Shown here piece by piece: positions 9,134-17,429 of a DNA stretch of 64,000 nt. Within the stretch, counting starts at the first letter, position 1. Each line of letters opens with the position of its first letter. The translations under genes and the position numbers were made by a program. The notes beneath the pieces are model-generated. The model searched no databases, was not told the DNA's origin, and saw only the letters and a program-made list of their open reading frames with translations. This DNA comes from JAWPMV01 sp039819665 (lineage in GTDB: Bacteria; Bacteroidota; Bacteroidia; J057): NCBI GenBank assembly GCA_039819665.1, contig JBCBRM010000016.1, forward strand, positions 62,001 to 126,000, read 5' to 3'.

Positions 9134-9871
9134 TTAATTGAGCCTGTAACTTAATGCAATCCGATGCAAAAACTTGATGGTTACCACTCGATTTAGTTGG
9201 CGGTCATCCTCTGCATTTAAGTCTAGTAGGTCAACAGGTCTTCCTCTAAGTTCACTGGAAAAGATGGTATAATTTCTTTTTATCCACTTTGTCCCAATAC
9301 CAAATGAATACTCAACTTCCAGATCATCTTTCCATTTCCAGAGATACCCTGTTCGCAAGTTAAACCCCAATTGCCACTTTCGGATATCCGCAGAGGCATA
9401 ATTGATACGCAAAGCCCTGTATCCAACAGCGAACCCAAAGTCATTTCGTGCCTTTCCCCATGAATAAAAAGTCTCTGCTTCATAAAAGCTGGGAAAAAAG
9501 CGGCTTCCTGCTGTACTAGTTACATAACGGCCAATTCGAACAAATCTGAGGCTTGCCCAAAATTTGTGTACGTTTTTAAAATCGAAGCGATTGGGAAATA
9601 AATCCGTTTGAAGTCGGGGTAAACCTATTCCATATTGAAATAAAGCGCTGAAATTCCGATTATAAACATACTCTATCCCCAGGTCTAAGGAAGGAGAGCT
9701 GAGATGAACAATATTTCCCAGACCTACTCGGCCATACAAATTTCCTCGCATGAAGCCATAGTCCTTTTTCTCAAGACGAGCTGTATCGAGAGGAACGCGT
9801 GGACTGAGCTGGCCAGGAGAAGACACCCATATCAAACCAAAAAATAGTAATAGCAGGCAGTAAGCGTTCAT
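9134..9871 (-). CDS. Predicted outer-membrane beta-barrel protein (tandem family, copy 3)
   Basis: From the ATG at 9871 (MNAYCLLLLFFGLIWVSSPGQ) this is a 245-aa secreted protein. A start at 9919 would put 16 more residues before the signal peptide. The mature part has alternating beta strands and the family motif LGNIVHLSSPSLDLGIEY. It ends in IALSYRLN, like the other two copies. It is more diverged from copies 1 and 2 than they are from each other. It lies 66 bp upstream of copy 2 and is probably co-transcribed with it. Confidence 0.7.
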   Translation of the reverse strand: MNAYCLLLLFFGLIWVSSPGQLSPRVPLDTARLEKKDYGFMRGNLYGRVGLGNIVHLSSPSLDLGIEYVYNRNFSALFQYGIGLPRLQTDLFPNRFDFKNVHKFWASLRFVRIGRYVTSTAGSRFFPSFYEAETFYSWGKARNDFGFAVGYRALRINYASADIRKWQLGFNLRTGYLWKWKDDLEVEYSFGIGTKWIKRNYTIFSSELRGRPVDLLDLNAEDDRQLNRVVTIKFLHRIALSYRLN

Positions 9872-9953
9872 TATGTGAAATCTTAACAGAAAATAAAGAA
9901 GTAGTTCTATTTTTCCCATTAACTAGACTGATTTTTACCCCAATCCTACCTTA

Positions 9954-10487
9954 TCAATGAGTCCATGCGCCGAGATGTACTGCCTTGAATCCCTCTTTGA
10001 GATCTTCTTTATATTTTTTGATGGCGTAGCTGCTAGAGGGGAAAGCCATTTCGTCATATGGAATCTCATTCAGGTCAAATAATTTTGCTTCTAAACTTTC
10101 TTCGCCGGGATCTAATTCTGGTCCCCTCATAGCCGCGAGGAAAAATATATACACCTGACTGATGCGAGGAATATTATAGATAGCATGCATCCGAACAATA
10201 TCAACCTCAGCACCCGATTCTTCAAGGGTTTCCCGTAAAGCGCCTTCTTCAACGGTTTCTTTATTCTCCAGATAACCTGCGGGAAGTCCCCAAAATCCCT
10301 TTCGAGGTTCAATAGCTCTTCTACACAACAAAATCTTTCCTTCCCAAACAGGTAAACATCCAACCACCATTTTAGGATTACTGTAATGAATGGCACCGCA
10401 ATTTTCACAACAGATTCGGGGCTTGTTATCTCCATCAGGGACTTTTAGCACCAATCGCTCACTCCCACAATTGCTACAATAATTCAT
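9954..10487 (-). CDS. NUDIX hydrolase with N-terminal zinc ribbon
   Basis: This 177-aa protein starts with a zinc ribbon (Cys4, Cys7, Cys27, Cys30) followed by a NUDIX domain. The NUDIX box is complete at about residues 71-93: G71, E77, then R85-E86 and E89-E90 before G92. The catalytic Glu residues that bind divalent metal are therefore present. Ribbon-plus-NUDIX architecture occurs in NADH-pyrophosphatase-like and related nucleotide-sugar hydrolases, but the NudC SQPWPFPxS signature is absent. I would not assign a substrate beyond nucleoside-diphosphate-linked compounds. It is divergent from the CrtI gene with a 129-bp gap. Confidence 0.88.
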   Translation of the reverse strand: MNYCSNCGSERLVLKVPDGDNKPRICCENCGAIHYSNPKMVVGCLPVWEGKILLCRRAIEPRKGFWGLPAGYLENKETVEEGALRETLEESGAEVDIVRMHAIYNIPRISQVYIFFLAAMRGPELDPGEESLEAKLFDLNEIPYDEMAFPSSSYAIKKYKEDLKEGFKAVHLGAWTH

Positions 10488-10616
10488 AAAGGAAAGATAG
10501 GATAAAGAATAGAGACATACAGATTATTTTAAATTTTGAACCAAATCTCCTTCCCTTAGTTAATCTAGCATATAAAATTTGGACAAAATAGACTAATTGT
10601 TGAACTACCAGGATTT

Positions 10617-12092
10617 ATGGCAGGCAAAAAAGTAATTATCATCGGAGCAGGTTTTGCAGGTTTGGCCTCTGCTGCCTTATTGGGGAAGGCGGGATATGAA
10701 GTAAAGATTCTAGAGAAGAATGAACAGGCAGGAGGAAGAGCCAGAAAATGGGAAAAAGCAGGTTTCACTTTTGATATGGGACCCAGTTGGTATTGGATGC
10801 CCGATGTCTTTGAGCAGTTCTTCGGTCTTTTTGATAAGAAGGTTTCTGACTATTATAATCTGATTCGCCTGGATCCTTCTTACAGGGTATATTTTGGAAA
10901 GGATGATTATGTGGATGTCCCTGCCAAAATGGAAGAGCTAGAAGAACTTTTTGAATCTATTGAGCCGGGTAGTAGAGAAAACTTAAGAGAATTTCTCAAA
11001 CAGGCTGCTTATAAATATGAGGTAGGGATGCGAGATTATGTATTTCGTCCTTCTCATAGTATCGGAGAATTCATCGACTTTCGCCTGATCAAAGAAAGTT
11101 TCCGGATCCAGATGTTCAACAGTATGAGTAAGCATGTACGAAAATTCTTCTCCAACTCCCGCCTCATCAAAATCCTCGAATTTCCGGTTCTCTTTTTAGG
11201 TGCTACTCCAGAAAATACACCCGCCCTTTATTCCATGATGAATCATGCAGACCTAAGCCTCGGCACCTGGTATCCCATGGGAGGTATGCATAAGATTGTC
11301 GAGGGTATGGTAGAAGTTGCTAAAGAGCAGGGAGTGGAGATTGAATTGAATACCGAAGTTGAACAAATCGTAGTAGAGCAGGGTAAAGCAAAGAAAGTGA
11401 TTGCTGGAGGTAAAGAATTCGAGGCAGATATTGTAGTTGCCAATTCAGACTATCAGCATACCGACCAGGTTTTATTAGAGAAGAATTGGAGAAGTTACAC
11501 TCCTAAGTATTGGGACAAGCGCACCATGTCTCCGTCTAGTTTGCTCTTTTATCTGGGTATGGATAAAAAGATTGACCAGATCAAACATCACAATCTATTC
11601 TTTGATGAAGACTTTCAACTTCATGCAGAAGAAATTTATTCTGATCCCAAATGGCCCAGCAAACCGCTCTTTTATGTTTCCTCAACCTCCAAAACCGATC
11701 CTAGTGTAGCTCCTCAGGGACAAGAAAATGTATTTGTCTTGATTCCTTTGGCTCCGGGCTTAGAGGATTCCGAAGAAATGCGGGAGAAATATTACCATAT
11801 CGTCATGGAGCGTTTGGAAAAAATCACCAATCAAAAAGTCCGTGAACATGTGATTCTCAAGCGCAGCTATGCCATGAGTGATTTTGAGAAGGATTATCAC
11901 TCCTTTAAGGGAAATGCTTACGGCCTCGCCAACACCCTTTTGCAAACGGCCTTCTTTAAACCCAAACTAAAATCCAAAAAGGTCAAGAACCTTTATTACA
12001 CGGGTCAACTTACCGTTCCTGGTCCTGGCGTACCTCCGTCTCTGATCTCAGGCCAGGTCGTTGCTAGAGAGGTAGCCAAAGAATTTGGGTAA
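10617..12092 (+). CDS. crtI: CrtI-family phytoene desaturase-like FAD oxidoreductase
   Basis: This 491-aa protein has the length and both end signatures of CrtI desaturases. An N-terminal dinucleotide fold has GAGFAG at residues 10-15, followed by EKNEQAGGRARKW. A C-terminal FAD motif reads GQLTVPGPGVPPSLISGQ. The expected reaction is stepwise FAD-dependent desaturation of phytoene toward lycopene or a related carotenoid. No phytoene synthase, lycopene cyclase or carotenoid ketolase is adjacent, which is unusual because crtI and crtB often lie together. It could instead be a CrtI-like desaturase or isomerase acting on another polyene. Confidence 0.85.
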   Translation: MAGKKVIIIGAGFAGLASAALLGKAGYEVKILEKNEQAGGRARKWEKAGFTFDMGPSWYWMPDVFEQFFGLFDKKVSDYYNLIRLDPSYRVYFGKDDYVDVPAKMEELEELFESIEPGSRENLREFLKQAAYKYEVGMRDYVFRPSHSIGEFIDFRLIKESFRIQMFNSMSKHVRKFFSNSRLIKILEFPVLFLGATPENTPALYSMMNHADLSLGTWYPMGGMHKIVEGMVEVAKEQGVEIELNTEVEQIVVEQGKAKKVIAGGKEFEADIVVANSDYQHTDQVLLEKNWRSYTPKYWDKRTMSPSSLLFYLGMDKKIDQIKHHNLFFDEDFQLHAEEIYSDPKWPSKPLFYVSSTSKTDPSVAPQGQENVFVLIPLAPGLEDSEEMREKYYHIVMERLEKITNQKVREHVILKRSYAMSDFEKDYHSFKGNAYGLANTLLQTAFFKPKLKSKKVKNLYYTGQLTVPGPGVPPSLISGQVVAREVAKEFG

Positions 12093-12212
12093 ACTCTTGG
12101 AGGCGATCACGATGCGCCGCCTAGGATTTTTGCTAATATTTGAAGGAAAAAAACCGTCACGATTTTCCCTATCTTTATGTCATAGAAGAAAGCAATCATT
12201 TCTTCCCGACCT

Positions 12213-12860
12213 ATGGCCATCGAAAAATTAAGTGCAGACGAGCTCAAAGAGATTCAGGAACTCTACGGAAAAAGCCTGGAAAGCCTCGATACTGAGTCTT
12301 TCGACAAACTCCACAAAGAACTCCGTCTCAAATACCATCCGGACAAATTTGAGAAATTTGACGATGAGATCGTCCGTGAAATGGCTAATGAAAAATTCAA
12401 GCGCATTGAAGTACTAGGGGAAAAGATCAAAGCCTATCTGGTTACAGGTGCCAATAAAGCTCCTAGTCTTTCGGATCATGAGTTTGGGGATGATGCACAA
12501 TTCGCTTTCGATGACATGAAGATTGAGATTCTCACCCGCGAGAAAGACCTCAAATATGTACTCTTTGGAAAATCTTTGCGCTGGCTGGAAAGGGGAGAAA
12601 GCTTCAAAATTCCGGATACGCAGGCTTCCCTGATTATAGACAATGATTACAAAGGGAGCAGCATCGGTTTTGTAGAAACTGTGAGACTCTATTTGAGCTT
12701 TGGTCCGGAAGATTCTTTAGAGGAAATCAGCACCTGGTTGTACAGTCGAGTGGGTGGCTATGCATCGGCCTTGATAATCGAAGGCAAAAGGATTCCTCCC
12801 GACCTTTTCCAAATGATCTCCCTCATTCGCAGAAAATCCCTTTTGCAGTTGGGCGAATAA
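12213..12860 (+). CDS. J-domain (DnaJ-like) protein
   Basis: This 215-aa protein carries an atypical J domain in its first 75 or so residues. A helix II-like stretch rich in Lys and Leu (DKLHKELRLKYHPDKF) contains the essential HPD triad at about 42-44, followed by helices ending KIKAYLVTG. The HPD triad stimulates Hsp70/DnaK ATPase. The remaining residues, about 85-215, have no zinc-finger or G/F region and form an unrecognised domain with a hydrophobic central part (SLIIDNDYKGSSIGFVETV). It may be a specialised DnaK co-chaperone; the client is unknown. Confidence 0.7.
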   Translation: MAIEKLSADELKEIQELYGKSLESLDTESFDKLHKELRLKYHPDKFEKFDDEIVREMANEKFKRIEVLGEKIKAYLVTGANKAPSLSDHEFGDDAQFAFDDMKIEILTREKDLKYVLFGKSLRWLERGESFKIPDTQASLIIDNDYKGSSIGFVETVRLYLSFGPEDSLEEISTWLYSRVGGYASALIIEGKRIPPDLFQMISLIRRKSLLQLGE

Positions 12861-12872
12861 TGTTCTCTCTTT

Positions 12873-12966
12873 GAGCGCGGGCCCGCGAGATATGGTGGTC
12901 GGGGCGGACTGAGGCGATGCTTTAAAAGCTTGCCGGTTTTTGGTTCTTTTTGGCGGCAAAAAGAAC
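12873..12966 (+). repeat. Intergenic repeat: GC-rich head plus T/A-stem hairpin (copy 1)
   Basis: A GC-rich segment (GCGCGGGCCCGCG, then GGTCGGGGCGGAC and GGCGATGC) leads into TTTTTGG and a perfect 9-bp hairpin, GTTCTTTTT / AAAAAGAAC, with loop GGCGGC at 12952-12957. The same order recurs at 15650-15751 and, inverted, at 37166-37266. The 251-bp gap holds no other feature I can support. Confidence 0.6.
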
Positions 12967-13111
12967 AAGAAAAATCCCAAAACTTTTTCTAATAACTAGA
13001 AAGGAGAAAGATGTATGATTTAAAATACTTTTTCCCTACTTTTTGGAAAGGAAATTGGGCGCAAACTACTACACCCTTGAGGATCAATCTCACGCTAAAT
13101 AAACTACTAAC

Positions 13112-14827
13112 ATGAAAAAGAAACTACGTAGCCATTCCTGGTTCGGGAAAAGAGATGAAATGGGATTCATTTATCGTTCCTGGATGCGAAATCAGGGCAT
13201 ACCGGATCACGAATTTGATGGTCGACCGGTAATCGGCATTTGTAATACCTGGTCAGAACTCACTCCTTGCAATGCCCATTTCCGCGAACTCGCAGAATCA
13301 GTAAAAAGAGGTGTACTCGAAGCGGGTGGGTTCCCGTTGGAATTCCCGGTTACTTCTTTAGGAGAAACCTTGATGCGACCGACAGCCATGCTCTTCCGAA
13401 ATTTGGCTAGCATGGATACTGAAGAATCTATTCGTGCAAATCCATTAGATGGAGTGGTCCTCCTTTGTGGTTGCGATAAAACAACTCCTTCCACCCTCAT
13501 GGGAGCTGCAAGTGTAGATTTACCGACCATTGTAGTCTCAGGAGGTCCCATGCTAAACGGAAAATACAGAGGAGAAGACATTGGCTCCGGTACTTCCGTT
13601 TGGAAATACAATGCCGATCTGAGAGCTGGTAGAATGAGTCCCGCTGAATTCGCAATAGCTGAGAGTTGTATGTCTCGAAGTCGAGGGCATTGTATGACTA
13701 TGGGTACGGCTTCGACCATGGCATGCATGGTAGAATCATTGGGAATGACTTTGAGCGGAGGTGCTGCTATTCCCGCTGCAGACTCCCGGAGAAAGGTACT
13801 TTCTCATATGGTAGGCGCGAGGATTGTAGAAATGGTTCACGAAGACCTAAAGATGTCGGACATCCTTACCCGTAAAGCCTTCGAAAATGCTATAAAGGTA
13901 AATGCAGCTATCGGAGGTTCCACAAATTTCATTATTCATTTATTGGCCATCGCAGGAAGGATAGGTGTCGAGCTCGAACTTGATGATTTTGATAAATTAG
14001 GGAGTGATATTCCTCTGCTAGTAAATCTTATGCCCTCAGGTAAATACCTCATGGAGGATTTTTACTATGCCGGTGGCTTACCAGTAGTTATTAAAGAGCT
14101 TTCTCACCTTTTGCATAAAGATACCATCAGCGTAAATGGCCAAAGCCTAATCGAAAACTCCAAAGATGCAGAGTGTTTCAACCGAGACGTAATTGCAACC
14201 TATGAGAATCCGGTACAAGAGAAAGCAGGCATTACAGTTGTTAAGGGAAATATCTGCGAAGAAGGAGCCGTAATTAAGCCTTCTGCAGCTTCTCCCCATT
14301 TGATGAAGCATAGAGGTCGAGCAGTTGTTTTTGAAGGTAGACAGGACTTTCACGATAGGGTAGACGATCCTGATTTGGATATAGATGAAACCTGCGTGAT
14401 GGTGATGAAGTATGTAGGGCCGAAAGGATACCCAGGTATGCCTGAAGTGGGCAATATGCCTTTACCCAAAAAGCTCCTTAAAAAAGGCATATCGGATATG
14501 GTTCGAATTTCTGATGGCCGAATGAGCGGGACTGCCTACGGAACCGTATTTCTTCATGTCGCACCTGAATCAGCCATAGGCGGTAACCTCGCTCTGATCC
14601 AGGACGGAGATATGATCGAAGTAGATGTAGAAAACAAAAAACTACATCTAGAAGTCAGTGATGAGGAATTAGAGCGCAGAAGAACCGTCTGGACGCCACC
14701 GGAAAACACCACGGCTCGCGGCTACGTCAAGATGTACGTCGATCACGTCATGGGCGCAGACAAAGGAGCAGACTTGGATTTCCTAATAGGAAAAACAGGA
14801 TCGGCCGTACCGAAGGATAATCATTAA
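13112..14827 (+). CDS. IlvD/Edd-family sugar-acid dehydratase (arabinonate-dehydratase-like)
   Basis: This 571-aa protein has the family's normal length and its [2Fe-2S] cluster cysteines: Cys53 (WSELTPCNAH), Cys121 (CGCDKTTPS) and Cys194 (RGHCMTMGTAST). Lys123 after the second cysteine is part of the Mg-binding region. The N-terminus (RSWMRNQGIPDHEFDGRP) and the GHCMTMGTAST wording resemble pentonate dehydratases such as L-arabinonate or D-xylonate dehydratase more than classical dihydroxy-acid dehydratase, so dehydration of an aldonic acid to a 2-keto-3-deoxy acid is the likely reaction. No other ilv gene and no sugar-acid aldolase is adjacent, so the substrate remains open. It acts in the cytosol. 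Confidence 0.85.
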   Translation: MKKKLRSHSWFGKRDEMGFIYRSWMRNQGIPDHEFDGRPVIGICNTWSELTPCNAHFRELAESVKRGVLEAGGFPLEFPVTSLGETLMRPTAMLFRNLASMDTEESIRANPLDGVVLLCGCDKTTPSTLMGAASVDLPTIVVSGGPMLNGKYRGEDIGSGTSVWKYNADLRAGRMSPAEFAIAESCMSRSRGHCMTMGTASTMACMVESLGMTLSGGAAIPAADSRRKVLSHMVGARIVEMVHEDLKMSDILTRKAFENAIKVNAAIGGSTNFIIHLLAIAGRIGVELELDDFDKLGSDIPLLVNLMPSGKYLMEDFYYAGGLPVVIKELSHLLHKDTISVNGQSLIENSKDAECFNRDVIATYENPVQEKAGITVVKGNICEEGAVIKPSAASPHLMKHRGRAVVFEGRQDFHDRVDDPDLDIDETCVMVMKYVGPKGYPGMPEVGNMPLPKKLLKKGISDMVRISDGRMSGTAYGTVFLHVAPESAIGGNLALIQDGDMIEVDVENKKLHLEVSDEELERRRTVWTPPENTTARGYVKMYVDHVMGADKGADLDFLIGKTGSAVPKDNH

Positions 14828-14922
14828 AAACGTGTTGGTGTGTTGGAGTTTTAGCGTGTTAGCGTTTCTGCGATCCACATACCAACTCCAACACACCAAC
14901 ACCCTAATACGCTAACACGTTT
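14828..14922. repeat. Interleaved inverted repeats filling an intergenic gap
   Basis: Between the dehydratase stop and the methyltransferase start, segment A (TTGGTGTGTTGGAGTT, 14835-14850) and its exact inverse (14884-14899) alternate with segment B (CGTGTTAGCG, 14855-14864) and its exact inverse (14910-14919). The order is A-B-A'-B', so the two stems are not nested. An outer AAACGTGTT / AACACGTTT pair also exists. A similar head (AAACGTATTGACGTATTGG) occurs near 37276. Confidence 0.7.
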
Positions 14923-14927
14923 CTAAT

Positions 14928-15611
14928 ATGGACTGGCAAGCCTTTTGGGACAAAAAAGCACTGCATGAGGACCCTCATGTTCAAGTCGCACGTACCAAAG
15001 GGGGTAAACAAAGTGACGAGAAGGAGCTAAAAAAAATCGCTGGATATATCAGAGAAAAGCTTGAGCTTAGGGAGGAAGATATCCTACTTGATCTTTGCTG
15101 TGGGAATGGTATGCTGAGCAAAAAGCTTTCACCTTTTGTGAAAGAATTATTGGGCGTTGATTTCTCAGAGCCACACATTGAAATCGCACGGCAGCACTTC
15201 ATCGCTCCAAATAGCATGTTTCTGAGAGGAGACGCCACCCAATTAAGCCTGGTAACCGAAAAATCTTTCGATAAAATCAATCTCTATTTCTCTTTCCAAT
15301 ACTTCGACAGCTATAAACTGGGAGAGCTAGTCGTACAAGAAATGGCTGAACGGCTAAAGACTGGCGGAAAGATTTTAATTGGAGACGTGCCCGATAGAGA
15401 AAGACTTTCTGTTTTCTATCCTCGCATGCTTGACCGATTTCGCTATCAGCTAGCCAGGTTGAGAGGAAGAGATCAAATGGGAAAGTTCTGGAGCGAAACA
15501 GAAATGAAAAAGATCGCAACTAGCTGCGGACTCCAAATCCAAAAACTCCAGCAACCTGCCGACTTCCTATATCAGCATTACCGCTCGGATTATCTTTTGT
15601 GGAAAGAATAG
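14928..15611 (+). CDS. Class I SAM-dependent methyltransferase
   Basis: This 227-aa cytosolic protein has a Rossmann methyltransferase core. Motif I reads LDLCCGNGML near residue 57, followed by an acidic end of strand 2 (LGVDFSEPHIEIA) and a motif IV/post-I region (GDATQLSL). A second glycine-rich strand is KTGGKILIGD. The N-terminal about 40 residues may form a cap that selects the substrate. The substrate cannot be read, and the neighbouring genes (dehydratase upstream, MBL hydrolase on the other strand) do not help. Confidence 0.8.
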   Translation: MDWQAFWDKKALHEDPHVQVARTKGGKQSDEKELKKIAGYIREKLELREEDILLDLCCGNGMLSKKLSPFVKELLGVDFSEPHIEIARQHFIAPNSMFLRGDATQLSLVTEKSFDKINLYFSFQYFDSYKLGELVVQEMAERLKTGGKILIGDVPDRERLSVFYPRMLDRFRYQLARLRGRDQMGKFWSETEMKKIATSCGLQIQKLQQPADFLYQHYRSDYLLWKE

Positions 15612-15649
15612 TATAATTGAAATTACTATCACCGTACCCATTATTTTCA

Positions 15650-15751
15650 CAGGCGGCGCTGGCTCTCAAAATTCGGTGAGAGGGGTGGACAAGCGTGATG
15701 GATTTAGAATTTTGACAGTTTTTGCGCCACTTTTTTGCAGAAAAAAGTGGC
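15650..15751 (+). repeat. Intergenic repeat: GC-rich head plus T/A-stem hairpin (copy 2)
   Basis: GGCGGCGCTGG, then GAGAGGGGTGGACAAGCG and GATGG, lead into CAGTTTTTGC and a perfect 11-bp hairpin, GCCACTTTTTT / AAAAAAGTGGC, with loop GCAG at 15737-15740. The order of elements matches copy 1 at 12873-12966. It could also act as a terminator for the convergent methyltransferase and MBL genes. Confidence 0.6.
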
Positions 15752-15758
15752 TGCCCCT

Positions 15759-16415
15759 CTATAAACTCCCTTGACTATACGCCAACATAAAATAATTCGT
15801 CTTTTTTTCTACCCCTACAGAAGTTTCAGGACCATGACCTGGCCAAACCACTACATCGTCCCCAAGCGGAACAACTTTCTCAAAAATACTTTCCATCAAA
15901 ATCTCCATAGAACCACCCGGAAGATCCACACGTCCAATACTCCCCTGAAAAAGCACATCACCAGAAAAAAGGTTTTTACTTTCTTTATGGTAAAAACTTA
16001 TATGACCAGGAGAATGACCAGGAGTAAAGTAGACTTTCAGTTCTAAATCTCCTACAGTGAGCATATCTCCATCATCCACCAATTGATCGGGAGCGGGTGA
16101 AGGAACAACCGAAAGCCCCATCATACTTGCATACCCAGGCACAGAATCCAGCTCAGCTTTTACCTTCTCATGTGTAATGAAAGGAATATCGAAAGTCTTC
16201 TTGACAAAATCATTACCTAGCATGTGGTCAATATGCCCGTGAGTATTGAGCAAATAAATAGGTTTCAGGCCAGAAGAAGTAATATAATCTCTCAATTGAG
16301 CTTGTTCCTCCTGCGTATAACAACCAGGATCAATGATCGCGCAATTTCCATTCTGATCAGAGATCACGTAGGTATTTTCCTGATACGGATTGAAGGTAAA
16401 TTGCTGTATTTCCAT
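15759..16415 (-). CDS. Metallo-beta-lactamase-fold hydrolase, glyoxalase II-like
   Basis: From the ATG at 16415 (MEIQQFTFNPYQENTYV) this is a 218-aa protein. The longer frame from 16463 adds 16 residues with no domain value. The metal-binding signature THGHIDH is intact, later ligands appear in FTPGHSPGHI and FSGDVLF, and a terminal WPGHGPET supplies another His. This set is typical of the small glyoxalase II/persulfide-dioxygenase-like branch. Hydrolysis of a thioester such as S-lactoylglutathione is one possibility, although many Bacteroidota lack glutathione, so another thiol ester is equally likely. It is divergent from the OmpA-domain gene. Confidence 0.85.
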   Translation of the reverse strand: MEIQQFTFNPYQENTYVISDQNGNCAIIDPGCYTQEEQAQLRDYITSSGLKPIYLLNTHGHIDHMLGNDFVKKTFDIPFITHEKVKAELDSVPGYASMMGLSVVPSPAPDQLVDDGDMLTVGDLELKVYFTPGHSPGHISFYHKESKNLFSGDVLFQGSIGRVDLPGGSMEILMESIFEKVVPLGDDVVVWPGHGPETSVGVEKKTNYFMLAYSQGSL

Positions 16416-16517
16416 TGTTAAATATTTCTTAATTCGTGTTTGACATATGCCTAATTCCCGCACAAGTTACAGGAATTTCCTATATTACCCGCCGATAAGA
16501 AATCACTGACCCATTTT

Positions 16518-17036
16518 ATGAATTATCCAGTAGTGAAGGTCTCTTTTAAGTTCCCTCAAAATTTCAAAGCGGCACTTTTGATCGTTATGGGGCTGAGTCT
16601 TCACCTTAGTATCTTTGCTCAACCTGAGCCGGCTGCTGCCGAAGCTCAGGGAGCTAGTAGGGGTGCCGGAGCTGGTACCTTAGATACCCGCTTGTCCACC
16701 ATAAATTATAAGTCTGGGGTTATCAGCCTGGATGAGACTGCGAAAGAGGAGTTGGACTACGTTTTACAACTATTCAAACTCAATCCCAATCTTATTCTGG
16801 CCGTACAGGGACACTCAGATGATCAGGGAAATATTGGTCGACACAATTATCTTTCCCAATACAGAGCCTGGCTGGCATGGGCTTATCTGGTTTCCAGAGG
16901 AGTTCCCCACCATCAGATCAGCTATTATGGATTTGGGTATCGCAAACCCAAAGTTCAAGGCGTGGATAGCAAATCAAGAAAAGAAAACCGGAGAGTAGAA
17001 ATCCATGTGGTGCTTCCGGACAATCCGGATGAATGA
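16518..17036 (+). CDS. OmpA-like peptidoglycan-binding domain protein
   Basis: This 172-aa secreted protein has an uncleaved-looking basic start, a hydrophobic signal segment (LLIVMGLSLHLSIFA, ending near Gln35) and a short Ala/Gly-rich linker. An OmpA C-terminal domain follows at about residues 60-170. The domain shows the usual VQGHSDDQGN loop, an NYLSQYRAWLAWAYLVSRG helix and the ending RRVEI. Such domains bind meso-diaminopimelate in peptidoglycan. There is no barrel and no lipobox, so it may be a periplasmic or weakly outer-membrane-attached cell-wall binder. It converges with the Rieske gene 2 bp away. Confidence 0.8.
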   Translation: MNYPVVKVSFKFPQNFKAALLIVMGLSLHLSIFAQPEPAAAEAQGASRGAGAGTLDTRLSTINYKSGVISLDETAKEELDYVLQLFKLNPNLILAVQGHSDDQGNIGRHNYLSQYRAWLAWAYLVSRGVPHHQISYYGFGYRKPKVQGVDSKSRKENRRVEIHVVLPDNPDE

Positions 17037-17038
17037 TT

Positions 17039-17389
17039 TCAAAAAGGCCACCATCTACGCTTTCGCTTTTTGACTTTGATCCACAATTGGCCCTTTTCCT
17101 CTTTTACAGGATAAGTATCAATAAAATAGCCTCCGCTCTGGGACTGGCCCGTCTTTAGGTCGAAACCGAATCTGTGCCAGGGACAAAGAATTTGATCCCC
17201 TTCCAATTTCCCAGCAAATAAAGGACCTCCTGCATGAGGACATTTTCCATCCAATGCATACCAGTTGCCCTCTTTGTTAATAATACATAGGGTTTTTCGG
17301 CCCAAAGTACCCTTTCCTATGTAATTTGCACCCGAAAATGAAGACTTATCCGGAGATAGATCATGTAAACTTTGCCACTCGTGGTTCAT
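17039..17389 (-). CDS. Rieske [2Fe-2S] ferredoxin
   Basis: This 116-aa soluble protein contains both Rieske cluster motifs with normal spacing: Cys50-Pro-His52 (KCPHAGGPL) and Cys69-Pro-Trp-His72 (LCPWHRFGFD). The cluster is ligated by two Cys and two His. Length and lack of a membrane anchor match soluble Rieske ferredoxins that feed electrons to oxygenases or nitrite-reductase-like small subunits. No oxygenase or reductase is adjacent, so its partner is unknown. It is divergent from the PP2C gene with a 40-bp gap. Confidence 0.88.
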   Translation of the reverse strand: MNHEWQSLHDLSPDKSSFSGANYIGKGTLGRKTLCIINKEGNWYALDGKCPHAGGPLFAGKLEGDQILCPWHRFGFDLKTGQSQSGGYFIDTYPVKEEKGQLWIKVKKRKRRWWPF

Positions 17390-17429
17390 TCACTCAAGTT
17401 TTTATACCTTTGATATTCTAATTTACGAT

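Noticed and set aside
13207..13728. 173-codon minus-strand frame inside the dehydratase gene
   Set aside because: Antisense shadow of conserved IlvD/Edd coding sequence.
14828..14922. Considered as a CRISPR-like or tandem repeat array
   Set aside because: There are no regularly spaced identical repeats; the structure is inverted and single.
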